Source: Streptomyces sp. DHE7-1 (GTDB taxonomy: Bacteria; Actinomycetota; Actinomycetes; Streptomycetales; Streptomycetaceae). Taken from it: a stretch of DNA of 64,000 nucleotides. Positions within the stretch are counted from its first letter, which is position 1; every line of letters begins with the position of its first letter. Location of the stretch: positions 3,038,001 through 3,102,000 of the forward strand of contig JACJDG010000003.1 of the NCBI GenBank assembly GCA_016432725.1, written 5' to 3'. The notes beneath the pieces were generated by a model, which saw only the letters and a program-made list of their open reading frames with translations, was not told the DNA's origin and made no database searches. The translations under genes and the position numbers were made by a program. This document shows, one piece after another, positions 47,897 through 58,400 of this stretch.

Positions 47897-48805
47897 GTGA
47901 GTCAGGTCCTCCACACACCGCCCCCGACCCAGGTCCCGGCCGAGGACGATCTCGCGGCGCTCGCCGCCCGGCACGGCCTGTCGGTCAGCGGCGCCCGCCC
48001 CTCCCTGCAGGTGTACGTACGCCAGCTGTGGGCGCGCCGCCACTTCATCACCGCCTTCGCCACCGCCAAGCTCACCGCCCAGTACAGCCAGGCGAAGCTC
48101 GGCCAGGTCTGGCAGGTCATGACCCCGCTGCTGAACGCGGCGGTCTACTACTTCATCTTCGGCGTACTGCTCGGCACCAAGCACAACGTGCCCGACTACG
48201 TGCCGTTCCTGGTCACGGGCGTGTTCATCTGGACGTTCACGCAGAGCTCGATCATGGCGGGCACCCGGGCCATCGCGGGCAACCTCGGCCTGGTCCGCGC
48301 CCTGCACTTCCCGCGCGCCGCGCTGCCGATCTCCTTCGCGCTCCAGCAACTCCAGCAGCTGCTGTTCTCGATGGCCGCGCTGGTCGTCATCCTGCTCTGC
48401 TTCGGCGTCCCGGTCGCCGCCTCCTGGGTGCTCGCGCTCCCCGCCCTGGTGCTCCAGTTCACGTTCAACGCCGGCGTGTCGATGGCCGTGGCCCGCCTGG
48501 GCGCGAAGACCCCCGACATCGCGCAGCTCATGCCGTTCGTGCTGCGGACCTGGATGTACGTGTCCGGCGTGATGTGGAGCATCGACAAGATCGACAAGAA
48601 CGATCACCTGCCGCACGTCGTCAAGCTGCTGCTGGAGCTGAACCCGGCCGCCGTCTACATCGACCTGATGCGGTTCGCGCTGATCGACAGCTTCCACACC
48701 CTGCCGCCGCACGTGTGGGCGGTCGCGACGGGCTGGGCCCTGCTCGCCGGGGTCGGCGGCTTCATCTACTTCTGGAAGGCTGAGGAGACCTACGGCCGTG
48801 GCTGA
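47897..48805 (+). CDS. tagG: ABC-2 type polymer exporter permease (TagG/Wzm type)
   Basis: 302 residues with an N-terminal amphipathic stretch and six helices. Typical sequence for the family: LGQVWQVMTPLLNAAVYYFIFGVLLG, then YVPFLVTGVFIWTFTQSSIM. It forms the channel that carries a lipid-linked wall polymer across the membrane together with TagH. The GTG at 47897 is inferred because the upstream frame lacks a better start; the ribosome site is weak. The last 8 bases overlap tagH. Confidence 0.88.
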   Translation: MSQVLHTPPPTQVPAEDDLAALAARHGLSVSGARPSLQVYVRQLWARRHFITAFATAKLTAQYSQAKLGQVWQVMTPLLNAAVYYFIFGVLLGTKHNVPDYVPFLVTGVFIWTFTQSSIMAGTRAIAGNLGLVRALHFPRAALPISFALQQLQQLLFSMAALVVILLCFGVPVAASWVLALPALVLQFTFNAGVSMAVARLGAKTPDIAQLMPFVLRTWMYVSGVMWSIDKIDKNDHLPHVVKLLLELNPAAVYIDLMRFALIDSFHTLPPHVWAVATGWALLAGVGGFIYFWKAEETYGRG

Positions 48806-49658
48806 GCAGACCGGGACCACCAGCGAGCAGATCCCCACCGTCGTCGCCGACCGGGTCGACATCGTCTACCGGGTCAACGGCACGGGCGCGGGGCGCGGCA
48901 CGGCGACCGCCGCCCTCAACCGCATCATGCGGCGGCGGCAGACCGAGAAGGCGGCGGGCGTGCGCAAGGTGCACGCGGTCAAGAAGGTGTCGTTCGTCGC
49001 CTACAAGGGTGAGGCGATCGGCCTCATCGGCACCAACGGCTCCGGCAAGTCGACGCTGCTGAAGGCGGTCGCCGGCCTGCTGCCCGTGGAGAACGGGCAC
49101 ATCTACACCGACGGACAACCCTCGCTCCTCGGCGTCAACGCGGCGCTGATGAACGATCTGACCGGCGAGCGCAACGTCCACCTCGGCGGGCTGGCCATGG
49201 GCATGTCCCGGGAGGAGGTCAGGCAGCGCTACCAGGAGATCGTCGAATTCTCCGGGATCAACGAGAAGGGCGACTTCATCACCCTTCCGATGCGGACCTA
49301 CTCCTCCGGCATGGCGGCGCGGCTGCGCTTCTCCATCGCCGCCGCCAAGGACCACGACGTCCTGCTGATCGACGAGGCCCTGGCGACCGGCGACCGCTCC
49401 TTCCAGAAGCGCTCCGAGGCCCGCATCCGCGAGCTGCGCAAGCACGCGGGCACGGTCTTCCTGGTCAGTCACAACAACAAGTCGATCCGGGACACCTGCG
49501 AGCGGGTGCTGTGGCTGGAGCGCGGTGAGCTGCGGATGGACGGCGCCACGGAGGACGTCCTCAAGGAGTACGAGGCCTTCACCGGCGACAAGAGCGACAA
49601 GCCGGCCCGGAAGCCGGCGAAGAAGGCGGCGCCCAAGGCGCCCGCTGCGACGCCGTAA
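48798..49658 (+). CDS. tagH: Polymer exporter ATPase (TagH/Wzt type)
   Basis: 286 residues. Walker A GTNGSGKST (about 78-86), LTGERNVHLGGLAMGM, signature YSSGMAARLRFSIA and Walker B VLLIDEALATGD, the form found in teichoic-acid and O-antigen exporters. The C-terminus is a short Lys/Ala/Pro-rich tail (KPAKKAAPKAP), with no Wzt-type carbohydrate-binding domain, so export probably does not need polymer-end recognition. It overlaps tagG by 8 bases, indicating coupled translation. Confidence 0.92.
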   Translation: MAEQTGTTSEQIPTVVADRVDIVYRVNGTGAGRGTATAALNRIMRRRQTEKAAGVRKVHAVKKVSFVAYKGEAIGLIGTNGSGKSTLLKAVAGLLPVENGHIYTDGQPSLLGVNAALMNDLTGERNVHLGGLAMGMSREEVRQRYQEIVEFSGINEKGDFITLPMRTYSSGMAARLRFSIAAAKDHDVLLIDEALATGDRSFQKRSEARIRELRKHAGTVFLVSHNNKSIRDTCERVLWLERGELRMDGATEDVLKEYEAFTGDKSDKPARKPAKKAAPKAPAATP

Positions 49659-49733
49659 GGCCGCAACCCGGCCGCCGGAGGCTCGTTCTTCCTGTGGGCC
49701 CGCGCTCCGCGGCCGCTCTTGCCCCGGGCGTGG

Positions 49734-49775
49734 TTATCCTTTTCATACAGCTAGTGACAGTATGTTATGAAAGGT
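49734..49775. promoter_or_regulatory. AT-rich patch with nested inverted repeats upstream of paralogue 4
   Basis: CCTTTTCATA (49738-49747) against TATGAAAGG (49766-49774), with CATAC/GTATG (49744-49748 and 49760-49764) inside. This is the most AT-rich spot in the polymer region, 36 bases before the start at 49811; a promoter or operator is likely. Confidence 0.45.
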
Positions 49776-49810
49776 GCCCACCAGAGACGGCGAGCCAAGG
49801 AGCCTCCGCG

Positions 49811-51950
49811 ATGCCTCACCTCAGCGTCATCGTCCACGGGCCGAACACCCAGGGGCATCTGACGGAGCTGCTGGCGGCGCTGGAGACCCGACCACTCCCG
49901 GACATCGAGGTGATCGTCGCGGCGGTCGGCGACTGGGCCCGGGAGACGGCCGAGGAGTACGCCCCGGAGACGGTCGTGGTGCCGCTGCCGGAGGGCACCG
50001 GTGACGGGCGGCCCGGGCGGCCGGGGCGGCCCGCGCGTCAGGCCGCTGGCTGCACTTCGTGCACGCCAAGGACGGTCTGCCCGCCGGGGCGTCCCGGATG
50101 GTCGCCGAGCGCGCCGCGGAGCTGGACGACACGGTCGACGTACTCCTCTTCGACCACGTCACCACCACCTGGCGGACCGCGGCGGCCCCGTCCGCCGGCG
50201 GCCGCCACCTCGCCGCCGCCGGCCGCGCCGATCTGGCCCTGGACGACGCGGCCGACCTGCTGCGCCTCGCCCCGCTGCTCGGCACCCGCGCCCTGCGCGC
50301 CGGCTTCTGGCGGGCGCACCAGGACCTGCTCACCACCGATGACGAGCCGTACGCGGCCCTCGCGGCCCTGCTGCGCGCCGGCCGCGTCGCCTGCCTGAAC
50401 CAGGTCGCGTACGACGACCGCCGGCTGCGCCCCGAGAGCCTGCCGCCCCTCGCCCCGAGGACCGGTACGCGCTCATCGACCGCTACGAGTCCCTGCTCCC
50501 GCTCACCCGGGACCGCCGCGCGGCCCGCGCGGTGCTGTACGACCTGATGGTCCGCGACCTGCTGCGCACCTTCGCCCGGGAGGACCTGCCCGAGCCGGTG
50601 GCCCGCGAGTTCTTCCGCCGGGCCTCGCTGGCCGCGGTCCGCTGGCGCCCCGAGAACCACCGCCGCCCGGCGGGCCTGGAGGGCGTCCGGCACACGCTGC
50701 TGGAGGACGGCGCGTACACCAGGTACCGCGCCTTCCAGGCCGCCAACCGCACCCGGCGCGCGGCCCGGAAGACGGTACGCGACCGCAAGCGGCAGCTGGG
50801 CACGAGACTCCGCGAGCAGCAGTACCGCAGAGCACTGAACCGCCCGGTCGACCCGGAACTGGCCGTGTTCGCCGCCTACTGGGAGCGCGGGGTCGCCTGC
50901 AACCCGGCCGCGATCGCGGCCCGGCTCGCCGAACTCGCCCCGCACGTCCGCCGGGTGTGGGTGGTGAACAAGGAGAACGCGGCCCTGCTGCCGCCCGGCA
51001 CCGACCATGTGGTCCCCGGCACCCGCCGCTACTGGGAGACGCTGGCCACCGCCAAGTACCTGACGAACAACGTCAACTTCCCCAACGCGGTGGTCAAGCG
51101 TCCCGAGGCGATCCATCTCCAGACCCACCACGGCACCCCGCTCAAGCGGATGGGCCTGGACCAGCGCGACCACCCGGCCGCGGCCAAGGGCCTGGACTTC
51201 GCCGCACTGCTGGCCCGCGTCGACAAGTGGGACTACAGCGTCAGCGCCAACAGCCACTCCACCCGAATGTGGGAGCGCGCGTACCCGGCCCGCTACACCT
51301 CGCTGGACCACGGCTATCCGCGCAACGACGTCTTCTACACGAGCGGGGCCGCCGAGGTCCGCGCCGCCCGCGAGCGGCTCGGTATCGCCCCCGGCGCGAC
51401 CGCCGTCCTCTACGCCCCCACCCACCGCGACTACGAGGCCGGCTTCACCCCCCGGCTCGACCTCGCCGCCCTGGCCGACCGGCTCGGCGACGACACGGTC
51501 CTGCTGGTCCGCGCGCACTACTTCTACGGCGGCGCCGCCTCCCCGCTCACCGGGCTGCGCCGGTCCGGCCGGATCATCGACGTCTCCTCCTACGACCCGG
51601 TCGAGGAGCTGTGCCTGGCCGCCGACGCGCTGGTCACGGACTACTCGTCGATCATGTTCGACTACGCCAACCTGGACCGGCCGATCGTGATCCACGCCGA
51701 CGACTGGGAGACGTACCGCACCACCCGGGGCGTCTACTTCGACCTGATGGCGGACCACCCGGGCCAGGTCGCCCGCACCCAGGAGGAGCTGACCGAGATC
51801 CTCACCTCGGGCGCCTGGCGCGACGAGAGCGCGGCGAAGGCGCGGGCCGCCTTCCGCCGCCGGTTCTGCGAGTACGACGACGGACACGCCGCCGAGCGGG
51901 TCGTACGGCGGGTCTTCCTCGGCGAACCCGAGGAGGCGCTGCCCCGGTGA
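49811..51950 (+). CDS. CDP-glycerol glycerophosphotransferase with a degenerate GT2 domain (paralogue 4); two frameshifts
   Basis: About 713 residues after restoring bases at runs 50025-50028 and 50453-50456. The N-terminal 200 residues keep the GT2 outline (LSVIVHGPNTQGHLTELLAA) but lack the VDDCS motif. Where relatives have FLDSDD it reads HFVHAKDGLPAGA, so sugar transfer is doubtful. The TagF-like domain is complete: HLQTHHGTPLKRMG, NSHSTRMWERAY, YGYPRNDVFY, YAPTHRDYE, VLLVRAHYFY and DYSSIMFDYANLDRPIVI. It is closest to paralogue 2 in this half. It probably forms a unit with the GT2 gene that begins 48 bases downstream. Confidence 0.88.
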
Positions 51951-51998
51951 TCCCACTGGAGAGACGAACCCCCGCCCCAGCCCCGAGGAGGCCGGCGC

Positions 51999-53662
51999 AT
52001 GACGCTCCCCGACGTCACGGTCACCGTCATCGTCTTCAACGACGCGGCCCGTCTCCCCCGCGCGGTCGCCTCCCTGCGCGCCCAGACCCACGCCAACATC
52101 GAGATCGTCATCAGCGACGACCACTCCACCGACGACACGCCCGCCGTGGCACGGGAGCTGGCCGCGCGGGACCACCGCATCCGCTACCTCCGCCTGCCGC
52201 GGAACAGCGGCGGTTGCAGCGCGCCGCGCAACCGGGCCATCGAGATCGCCCGGGCGCCGTACCTGATGTTCCTGGACAGCGACGACGAACTCCCGCCCCG
52301 CGCCGTCGAGTCGCTGCTCGCCGCGCACCGCGAGCGCGAGGTGGACTTCGCCATGGGCGCGGTGCGGCGGGTACGGGTGGACAACGGGCGCCGCTCGACC
52401 TGGATGCCGCACCTGGTCGCCGAACGCCGCACGCTGGACGGCATCGAGGCCGACCCGCGGCTGCTGTTCGAGCACCTGTCGACGAGCAAGATGTACTCCC
52501 GGGCGTTCCTGGACCGCCACGGGCTCCGCTTCCCCGAGGGCATCCACTACGAGGACCAGCTGTTCTCGGCCCAGGCCTACTGCCTGGCCAAGGCGTTCAC
52601 GATCATCCCGGACCCGGTGTACGTCTGGTACATCGAGCCGTTCGCCGCGCAGGCGGCGGCGTCCATCTCCAACCAGCGGCACAAGATCTCCAACGTCCGC
52701 GACCGGGTGCACGTCCAGCGCCTGATCGACGACTTCCTCGTGGAGAGCGGGCACGCGGTGCTCCGCGAGGACAAGGACTACAAGTTCCTCAAGCACGACT
52801 TCCGGATGTACGCGGGCGACCTGCCGTACCGGGACGACGCGTGGCTCGGGGAGTTCGCGGAGATCATGAACCCGTATCTGGACACGCTCGCGGACGGCGC
52901 CTTCGTCCGCCTGCCCCGCCCGGAACGGGTGGTGCTCGAGCTGCTGCGCGACGGCCGGCTGTCCGACGTCCGGCTCGCGGCGCGCGGCCTCGGCCACAAC
53001 GTGGCCCCGCGGCAGGTCACCGCCGACGCCTCCGGCGGCACCTACTGGGGCGGCACGCTACCCGCGACCGACCGGGGCCGCCGCGAACTGGACGTCTCCG
53101 ATCTGGAGCTGGACACCAGGCCGTTCACCAGCGCCCAGTTCCGCCACGAGATCACCGAGCTGACCCGGGGCCCCGGCGCCTGTCTCGACCTCACCATCCG
53201 CACGTTCGACCCCGGCCTGCGGCTCCCGGTGGGACCGCAGCGCGCGAGCCTGGTGCTGAGCCCCGGCCGGCGCCGTCTGACGGTCCCGTTCCGGCTCGAC
53301 CCGGTGCGACCGGGTGTCTTCGAGGGCCGGGCCCGGCTGGACCTGGCGACGGCACCGCTGCCCGTACAGGGCTTCGACGGCGTACGCCACCCGCTGCTCC
53401 GCCTGTCACAACAGGGGCTGGCCAACTCGGGCCTGCTCCTGGCCCCCTGGAATTCCCCTCGGCGCGGGCCCGGGTCGATCACCGTGCCGGTCTCACGGCC
53501 CACGAACTGACCATCGAACCCGAGGGCCGCAACCCCGGCCGCCTGCAGATCCGCTGGCGCCCCCGGTCCCTGACGGCCCACGTGATCCGCCCCCTGACCC
53601 GCAGGCTCTCCCACCCCAGACTCCGCAACGCGGCCCGCTTGGCGGCGAGCCTCATGCGGTAG
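51999..53662 (+). CDS. GT2 family glycosyltransferase; one frameshift near the 3' end
   Basis: About 554 residues after one base is restored at C run 53456-53459. GT2 domain about 5-240: VTVTVIVFNDAARLP, ISDDHSTDDTP, GGCSAPRNRAIEIA, FLDSDDELPPRAV and HYEDQLFSAQAY. The C-terminal half has beta-rich sequence (LDVSDLELDTRPF, RRRLTVPFRL) and ends in a basic stretch. The ATG at 51999 follows GAGGAG. It may supply the sugar-transfer activity that the degenerate GT2 half of the upstream protein seems to lack. Confidence 0.88.
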
Positions 53663-53671
53663 CCGACGCGA

Positions 53672-53700
53672 TGCCCCGCCCGCGCCCCGCGGGCGGGGCA
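53672..53700. terminator. Bidirectional terminator between the GT2 gene and the membrane protein gene
   Basis: Perfect 12-base arms (53672-53683 and 53689-53700), loop of 5, between converging genes. It is followed by a run of C at 53710-53717. Confidence 0.75.
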
Positions 53701-53753
53701 AGCGGCACCCCCCCCCGCCGGGCCACTGGCACCGCGCACCTGGACGACACCGC

Positions 53754-55273
53754 TCACCGCGGCACCGCGTACAGCACCTGTCCCCGGGCCCGGCGGCGAC
53801 CCTCCGCAGCCACGGCTCGGCGTCCCCCCGGACTCCGACCACCCACCGCACGCCGTACTCCCGCAGCACACCCCGCTGTACGGAGGCAGCCGTCCCCGTC
53901 GAGAAGTACCGCCGCTCGGCGGCCTCCCGCGCCCCCGCCGACGGCAGGAACACATCCGGATAGCCGGGAGCCACGGTGTACGCGCCGTACGCCGGAAGCT
54001 GCCGCGAGGCCATCGTGCGCGCCATCACCACGTCCCCGTACCGCACCCAGGGCGTGACCCAGTGGTATCCGGCCCAGGGCGTCCGGTACCGCGCCGCGAC
54101 CGGGCCCGGCAGCGCGTCCCGGCCGGCCACGTACCCGAGCGTTCCCACCTGCGTCCACGCCCCCACCAGCAGCGCGGCGCCCAGCGCAGCGGCCCACCCG
54201 GCCCGCACCGCCCGCCGCCCCGCCGACACCGTTTCCAGCGCGGCCGCGAGCTGGGCCGGGATCAGCGCGGCGGGCAGCGCCCGTCCCCACGAGTAGTGCC
54301 CGGTCAGCCCGCCCGCCGCGAACACCAGCGCGCCGAGCGCGAAGAACAGCACCAGGGGATCGCGGCGGTCCCGGCGCCACCGCGCCCCGAGGGCCGCCAC
54401 CCCGAGCAGGACCAGCCCGAACCGCCCGGCCAGGTGCCCGTACAGCGACCGGTGGATCGCCTCCAGACCGGTGCCCGCGGAGAACAGCGCGAAGAAGTCG
54501 TAGTACGGCCACGCCCACAGCAGCACCAGGCCGAGGGCGACCGCCGCGCCGAGCCGGGGCAGGCCGGCGCGGCCCGGCCGTGCGGCGATCACCGTGGCCA
54601 GCGCCCCGAGGGACGCCACCACCCCGGTGAACTGGTGGCACAGCAGGATCAGCGCCCAGAGCGCGCCCAGAGCGAGCCACCCGCCCCAGCCGGCCCCGGC
54701 GCGCAGCGCCCGGGTGAGCCACGCCCAGAAGTGGAACGACAGCCCGAGAGCGAGAACACTCGGGTACGCCACCGTCAGCGCGAGGGAGTTGAGCCCGAGG
54801 AAGCCGCTCCAGTTGAACAGGAGCGGACCCCACAGCAGGACCAGGCACAGGAACGCCAGGGCGGGCGCCGCGCGATGCGCGCTGAGGGTACGGACGTAGC
54901 GCCACACCCCGGTGACCAGCAGCCCCAGTCCGACGAGCGCGCCCACCCGCAGCACGTTGAACACCGACAGGCCGGTCACCCGGGCGAGACAGCCCAGCAG
55001 CAGCATCCAGGGCGAGTAGTACGGACTGGGCGTGTCGGCGTCGACCAGCGGGTTGCCCGGGTGCAGCGGGCTGTGCCGCAGCCGCTGCACGGTCGCCGCG
55101 TGCATGCCGAGATCGCCCGCCCAGGGCAGACGGACGATCACCAGGAGCATCAGGACCAGCACGAGCGCCGCGCCGACCGGGGGCAGCGCCCGCCCGGTCC
55201 GTGCGGCGCCGTTCGGCGCGGCCCGCAACCCGCGCGACCGCAGCCGGGCGCTTCTCGGTGAGGTCGCTGTCAC
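53754..55273 (-). CDS. Polytopic membrane protein, probable GT-C type glycosyltransferase; one frameshift near the 3' end
   Basis: About 506 residues with 11-12 hydrophobic helices. The first outer loop (RLPWAGDLGMHAATVQRLRH) holds a single conserved-looking Asp and His after helix 1, as in GT-C enzymes. PLVDADTPSPYYSPWMLLLG follows. The outer C-terminal part includes MASRQLPAYGAYTVAPGYPD and YFSTGTAASVQRGVLREYGV. A base is missing at C run 53782-53785; restoring it ends the protein at 53754. The GTG at 55273 is the first plausible start after the upstream promoter region. No closer family can be named. Confidence 0.72.
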
Positions 55274-55338
55274 AGTCCCAGACCCTATCGGAAATGTCCT
55301 GAACGCCCGAAAGCTACACATTCGACTGAGGAGCGGAA

Positions 55339-55378
55339 AGCGGGCGCCCCGGGCCTGTACCGGCCCGGGGCGCCCGCT
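55339..55378 (-). terminator. Terminator of the glutamate dehydrogenase gene
   Basis: Perfect 17-base arms (55339-55355 and 55362-55378) with a 6-base loop, 23 bases beyond the stop codon at 55402. Confidence 0.88.
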
Positions 55379-55401
55379 GCGGCCGTACGGCCGCCGCCTG
55401 A

Positions 55402-58400
55402 CTACGAGTGCGAGCGCAGCAGCGTCCGCATCGTCCGCATCGCCACCGACAGGTTGGCGAGGTCGAACTCGTCGGAGCCGCGGATCTCCACCAGGGTGGT
55501 GCGCGCGCGGGAGAGCAGGGCGGCGTTCTTCTGCTCCCACAGCTCGAAGCGCTGCTCCGGCGTGGAGGTGCCGTCGCCGACGGCCAGGACGTCGGCGGTC
55601 AGCGCGGCGTGTGCCGCGTACAGGTCCTCGCGGATCGCCGCGCGGGCCATGGACTGCCAGCGGTCGTTGCGGGGCAGCTCGATGATGCGGTCCATGAGCT
55701 GGGTGATGCCGAGCCGGTCGCCGAGGTCGTAGTACACCTCCGCGACGTCCAGCGGCTCCTTGCCCATGCGGTCGGCCACCGAGACGATGTCGAGCGCCGG
55801 GAAGGCGGAGGAGAACCCGGCCACGCGGGTGGCCAGCTCGTCCGGGACACCGGCGGCGGACAGCTCGTCGAACACGTGCTGGTACCACTCCTGGTCCGCG
55901 CCCCGCACCAGCTTCGGGAGCTGCTGCCAGACCTGCTCGACCCGCTCGGCGAAGAAGTCCACCGTCTCGGCGAGCTGCAGCGGCTGCGGCCGGTTGTTGA
56001 GCAGCCAGCGGGTGCCGCGCTCCACCAGACGGCGCGAGTGCAGCCGGATGCGGGTCTGGACGGCCGCCTCGACCTTGTTGTCCAGCTCCTCCACCGCGTC
56101 CCACACCGGCGCCGAGCAGAAGATCGCGCGGGCCGCGGTCTGGGCGCGGACGATCTCCTCCAGAGAGGCCCCGGTCTCCTCGCGCAGCCGGTGCAGATAC
56201 GTCGTACCGCCCGTGTTGACCGTGTCGTTGACCAGCACGGTGGTGGTGATCTCGCGGTGCAGCGGGTGGCCGTCGATGCCGTCCGGGAACCGCTCGCGCA
56301 GCGCCGTCGGGAAGTAGGCGTGCAGCAGGGTGCGCAGGTACGGGTCGTCCGGCAGCGAGGTGTGCAGCAGCTCCTCGGCGACCGTGATCTTCGTGTACGC
56401 CAGCAGCACGGCCGTCTCCGGGCCGGTGAGGCCCTGACCCTGGGTGAGGCGTTCGCGGATCTGGCGGTCGGTGGGCAGGAACTCCAGCGCCCGGTCGAGG
56501 TGGCCCTCGCGGACCATGTGGCGGATGAACCGCTGCTGCGCGTGCAGCATGTCCTTGGACTGGGCGAGGGCGTTGGCGATCGCCGTGTTCTGCGCGTAGT
56601 TGTTGCGCAGCACCAGACTGCCGACCTCGTCGGTCATCTCGGCGAGCAGCTTGTTGCGCTGCTTGACGGTCATGTCGCCGTCCGTGACCAGCCCGTTGAG
56701 CAGGATCTTGATGTTCACCTCGTGGTCGGAGGTGTCCACGCCGGCGCTGTTGTCGATCGCGTCGGTGTTGATCCGGCCGCCGTGCAGCGCGAACTCGATG
56801 CGGCCGAGCTGGGTCAGGCCCAGGTTGCCGCCCTCGCCGACGACCTTGACCCGCAGGTCGCCGCCGTCGACGCGGATGGCGTCGTTGGCCTTGTCGCCGA
56901 CGTCGGCGTTCGACTCCGCCGACGACTTCACGTACGTGCCGATGCCGCCGTTCCACAGCAGGTCCACCGGGCTGTGCAGGATCGCCTTCATCAGGTCGGC
57001 CGGCGTCATCTTGGAGATCTTCTCCTCGATGCCCAGGGCCTGCCGGATGTGCGCGTTGAGCGTGATCGCCTTCGCGGTGCGCGGGAAGATCCCGCCTCCC
57101 GCCGACAGCAGCTCGGTGTTGTAGTCGGCCCAGCTCGAGCGGGGCAGGTCGAACAGGCGGCGGCGCTCGGCGTAGGAGGCGGCCGTGTCCGGGTTCGGGT
57201 CGATGAAGATGTGCCGGTGGTCGAAGGCGGCGATCAGGCGGATGTGCTCGGAGAGCAGCATGCCGTTGCCGAACACGTCACCGGACATGTCGCCGATGCC
57301 GACGACGGTGAAGTCCTCGCTCTGCGTGTCCACGCCCAGCTCGCGGAAGTGCCGCTTCACGGACTCCCAGGCACCGCGCGCGGTGATGCCCATGCCCTTG
57401 TGGTCGTAACCGGCCGAGCCGCCGGAGGCGAAGGCGTCGCCGAGCCAGAAGTGGTACTTCTCGGCGACCTCGTTGGCGATGTCCGAGAAGGTCGCCGTGC
57501 CCTTGTCGGCCGCGACCACCAGGTAGGTGTCGTCGCCGTCGTGCCGCACGACGTCCTGCGGCGGGACGACCTCGCCGGCCACCATGTTGTCGGTGATGTC
57601 GAGGAGCGCCGAGATGAACGTCTTGTAGCTGGCGATGCCCTCGGCCAGCCACGCGTCCCGGTCCACGCTCGGGTCCGGGAGCTGCTTGGCGACGAAGCCG
57701 CCCTTGGCGCCGACCGGCACGATGACGGTGTTCTTCACCATCTGCGCCTTGACCAGGCCGAGGATCTCGGTGCGGAAGTCCTCACGGCGGTCGGACCAGC
57801 GCAGGCCGCCTCGGGCGACCTTGCCGAAGCGCAGGTGCACGCCCTCCACCCGCGGCGAGTACACCCAGATCTCGTAGGCCGGGCGCGGCGCGGGCAGGTC
57901 CGGGATGGCCTGCGGGTCGAACTTCATGGACACGTAGTCGTGCGGCTCCCCGCTCCGCGCCTCCTGGAAGAAGTTCGTGCGCAGGGTGGCCTTGATGACG
58001 GTCAGGAAGGAACGCAGGATGCGGTCCTCGTCGAGGCTCGCCACCTGGTCCAGGGCCGCGTCCAGCTCCTCCAGCAGGGCGTCGGTGATCTCCGAACCGG
58101 CCTTCTGCCGGTCCGGGGACATCCGCGCCTCGAAGAGGGAGACGAGCAGCCGGGTGGTGTGGACGTTGTCGCGGAGGGTGTCCTCCATGTAGTCCTGGCT
58201 GAAGGTGGAGCCGGCCTGCCGCAGGTACTTCGCGTACGCGCGCAGCACCATGGCCTGCCGCCAGGTCAGCCCGGCGCTCAGCACGAGGGCGTTGAAGCCG
58301 TCGTTCTCCGCCTTGCCGGTCCAGGTGGCGGCGAAGGCCTCCTGGACGCGCTCGCGGGCGTCGTCGCCGAAGTGGTCGGTACCGGTCGGCGACTTCGGCA

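Noticed and set aside
53042..56956. A 1304-residue minus-strand protein
   Set aside because: It is an out-of-frame run through the glutamate dehydrogenase and GT2 genes that happens to include the true membrane protein in the middle; only 53754-55273 is supported.
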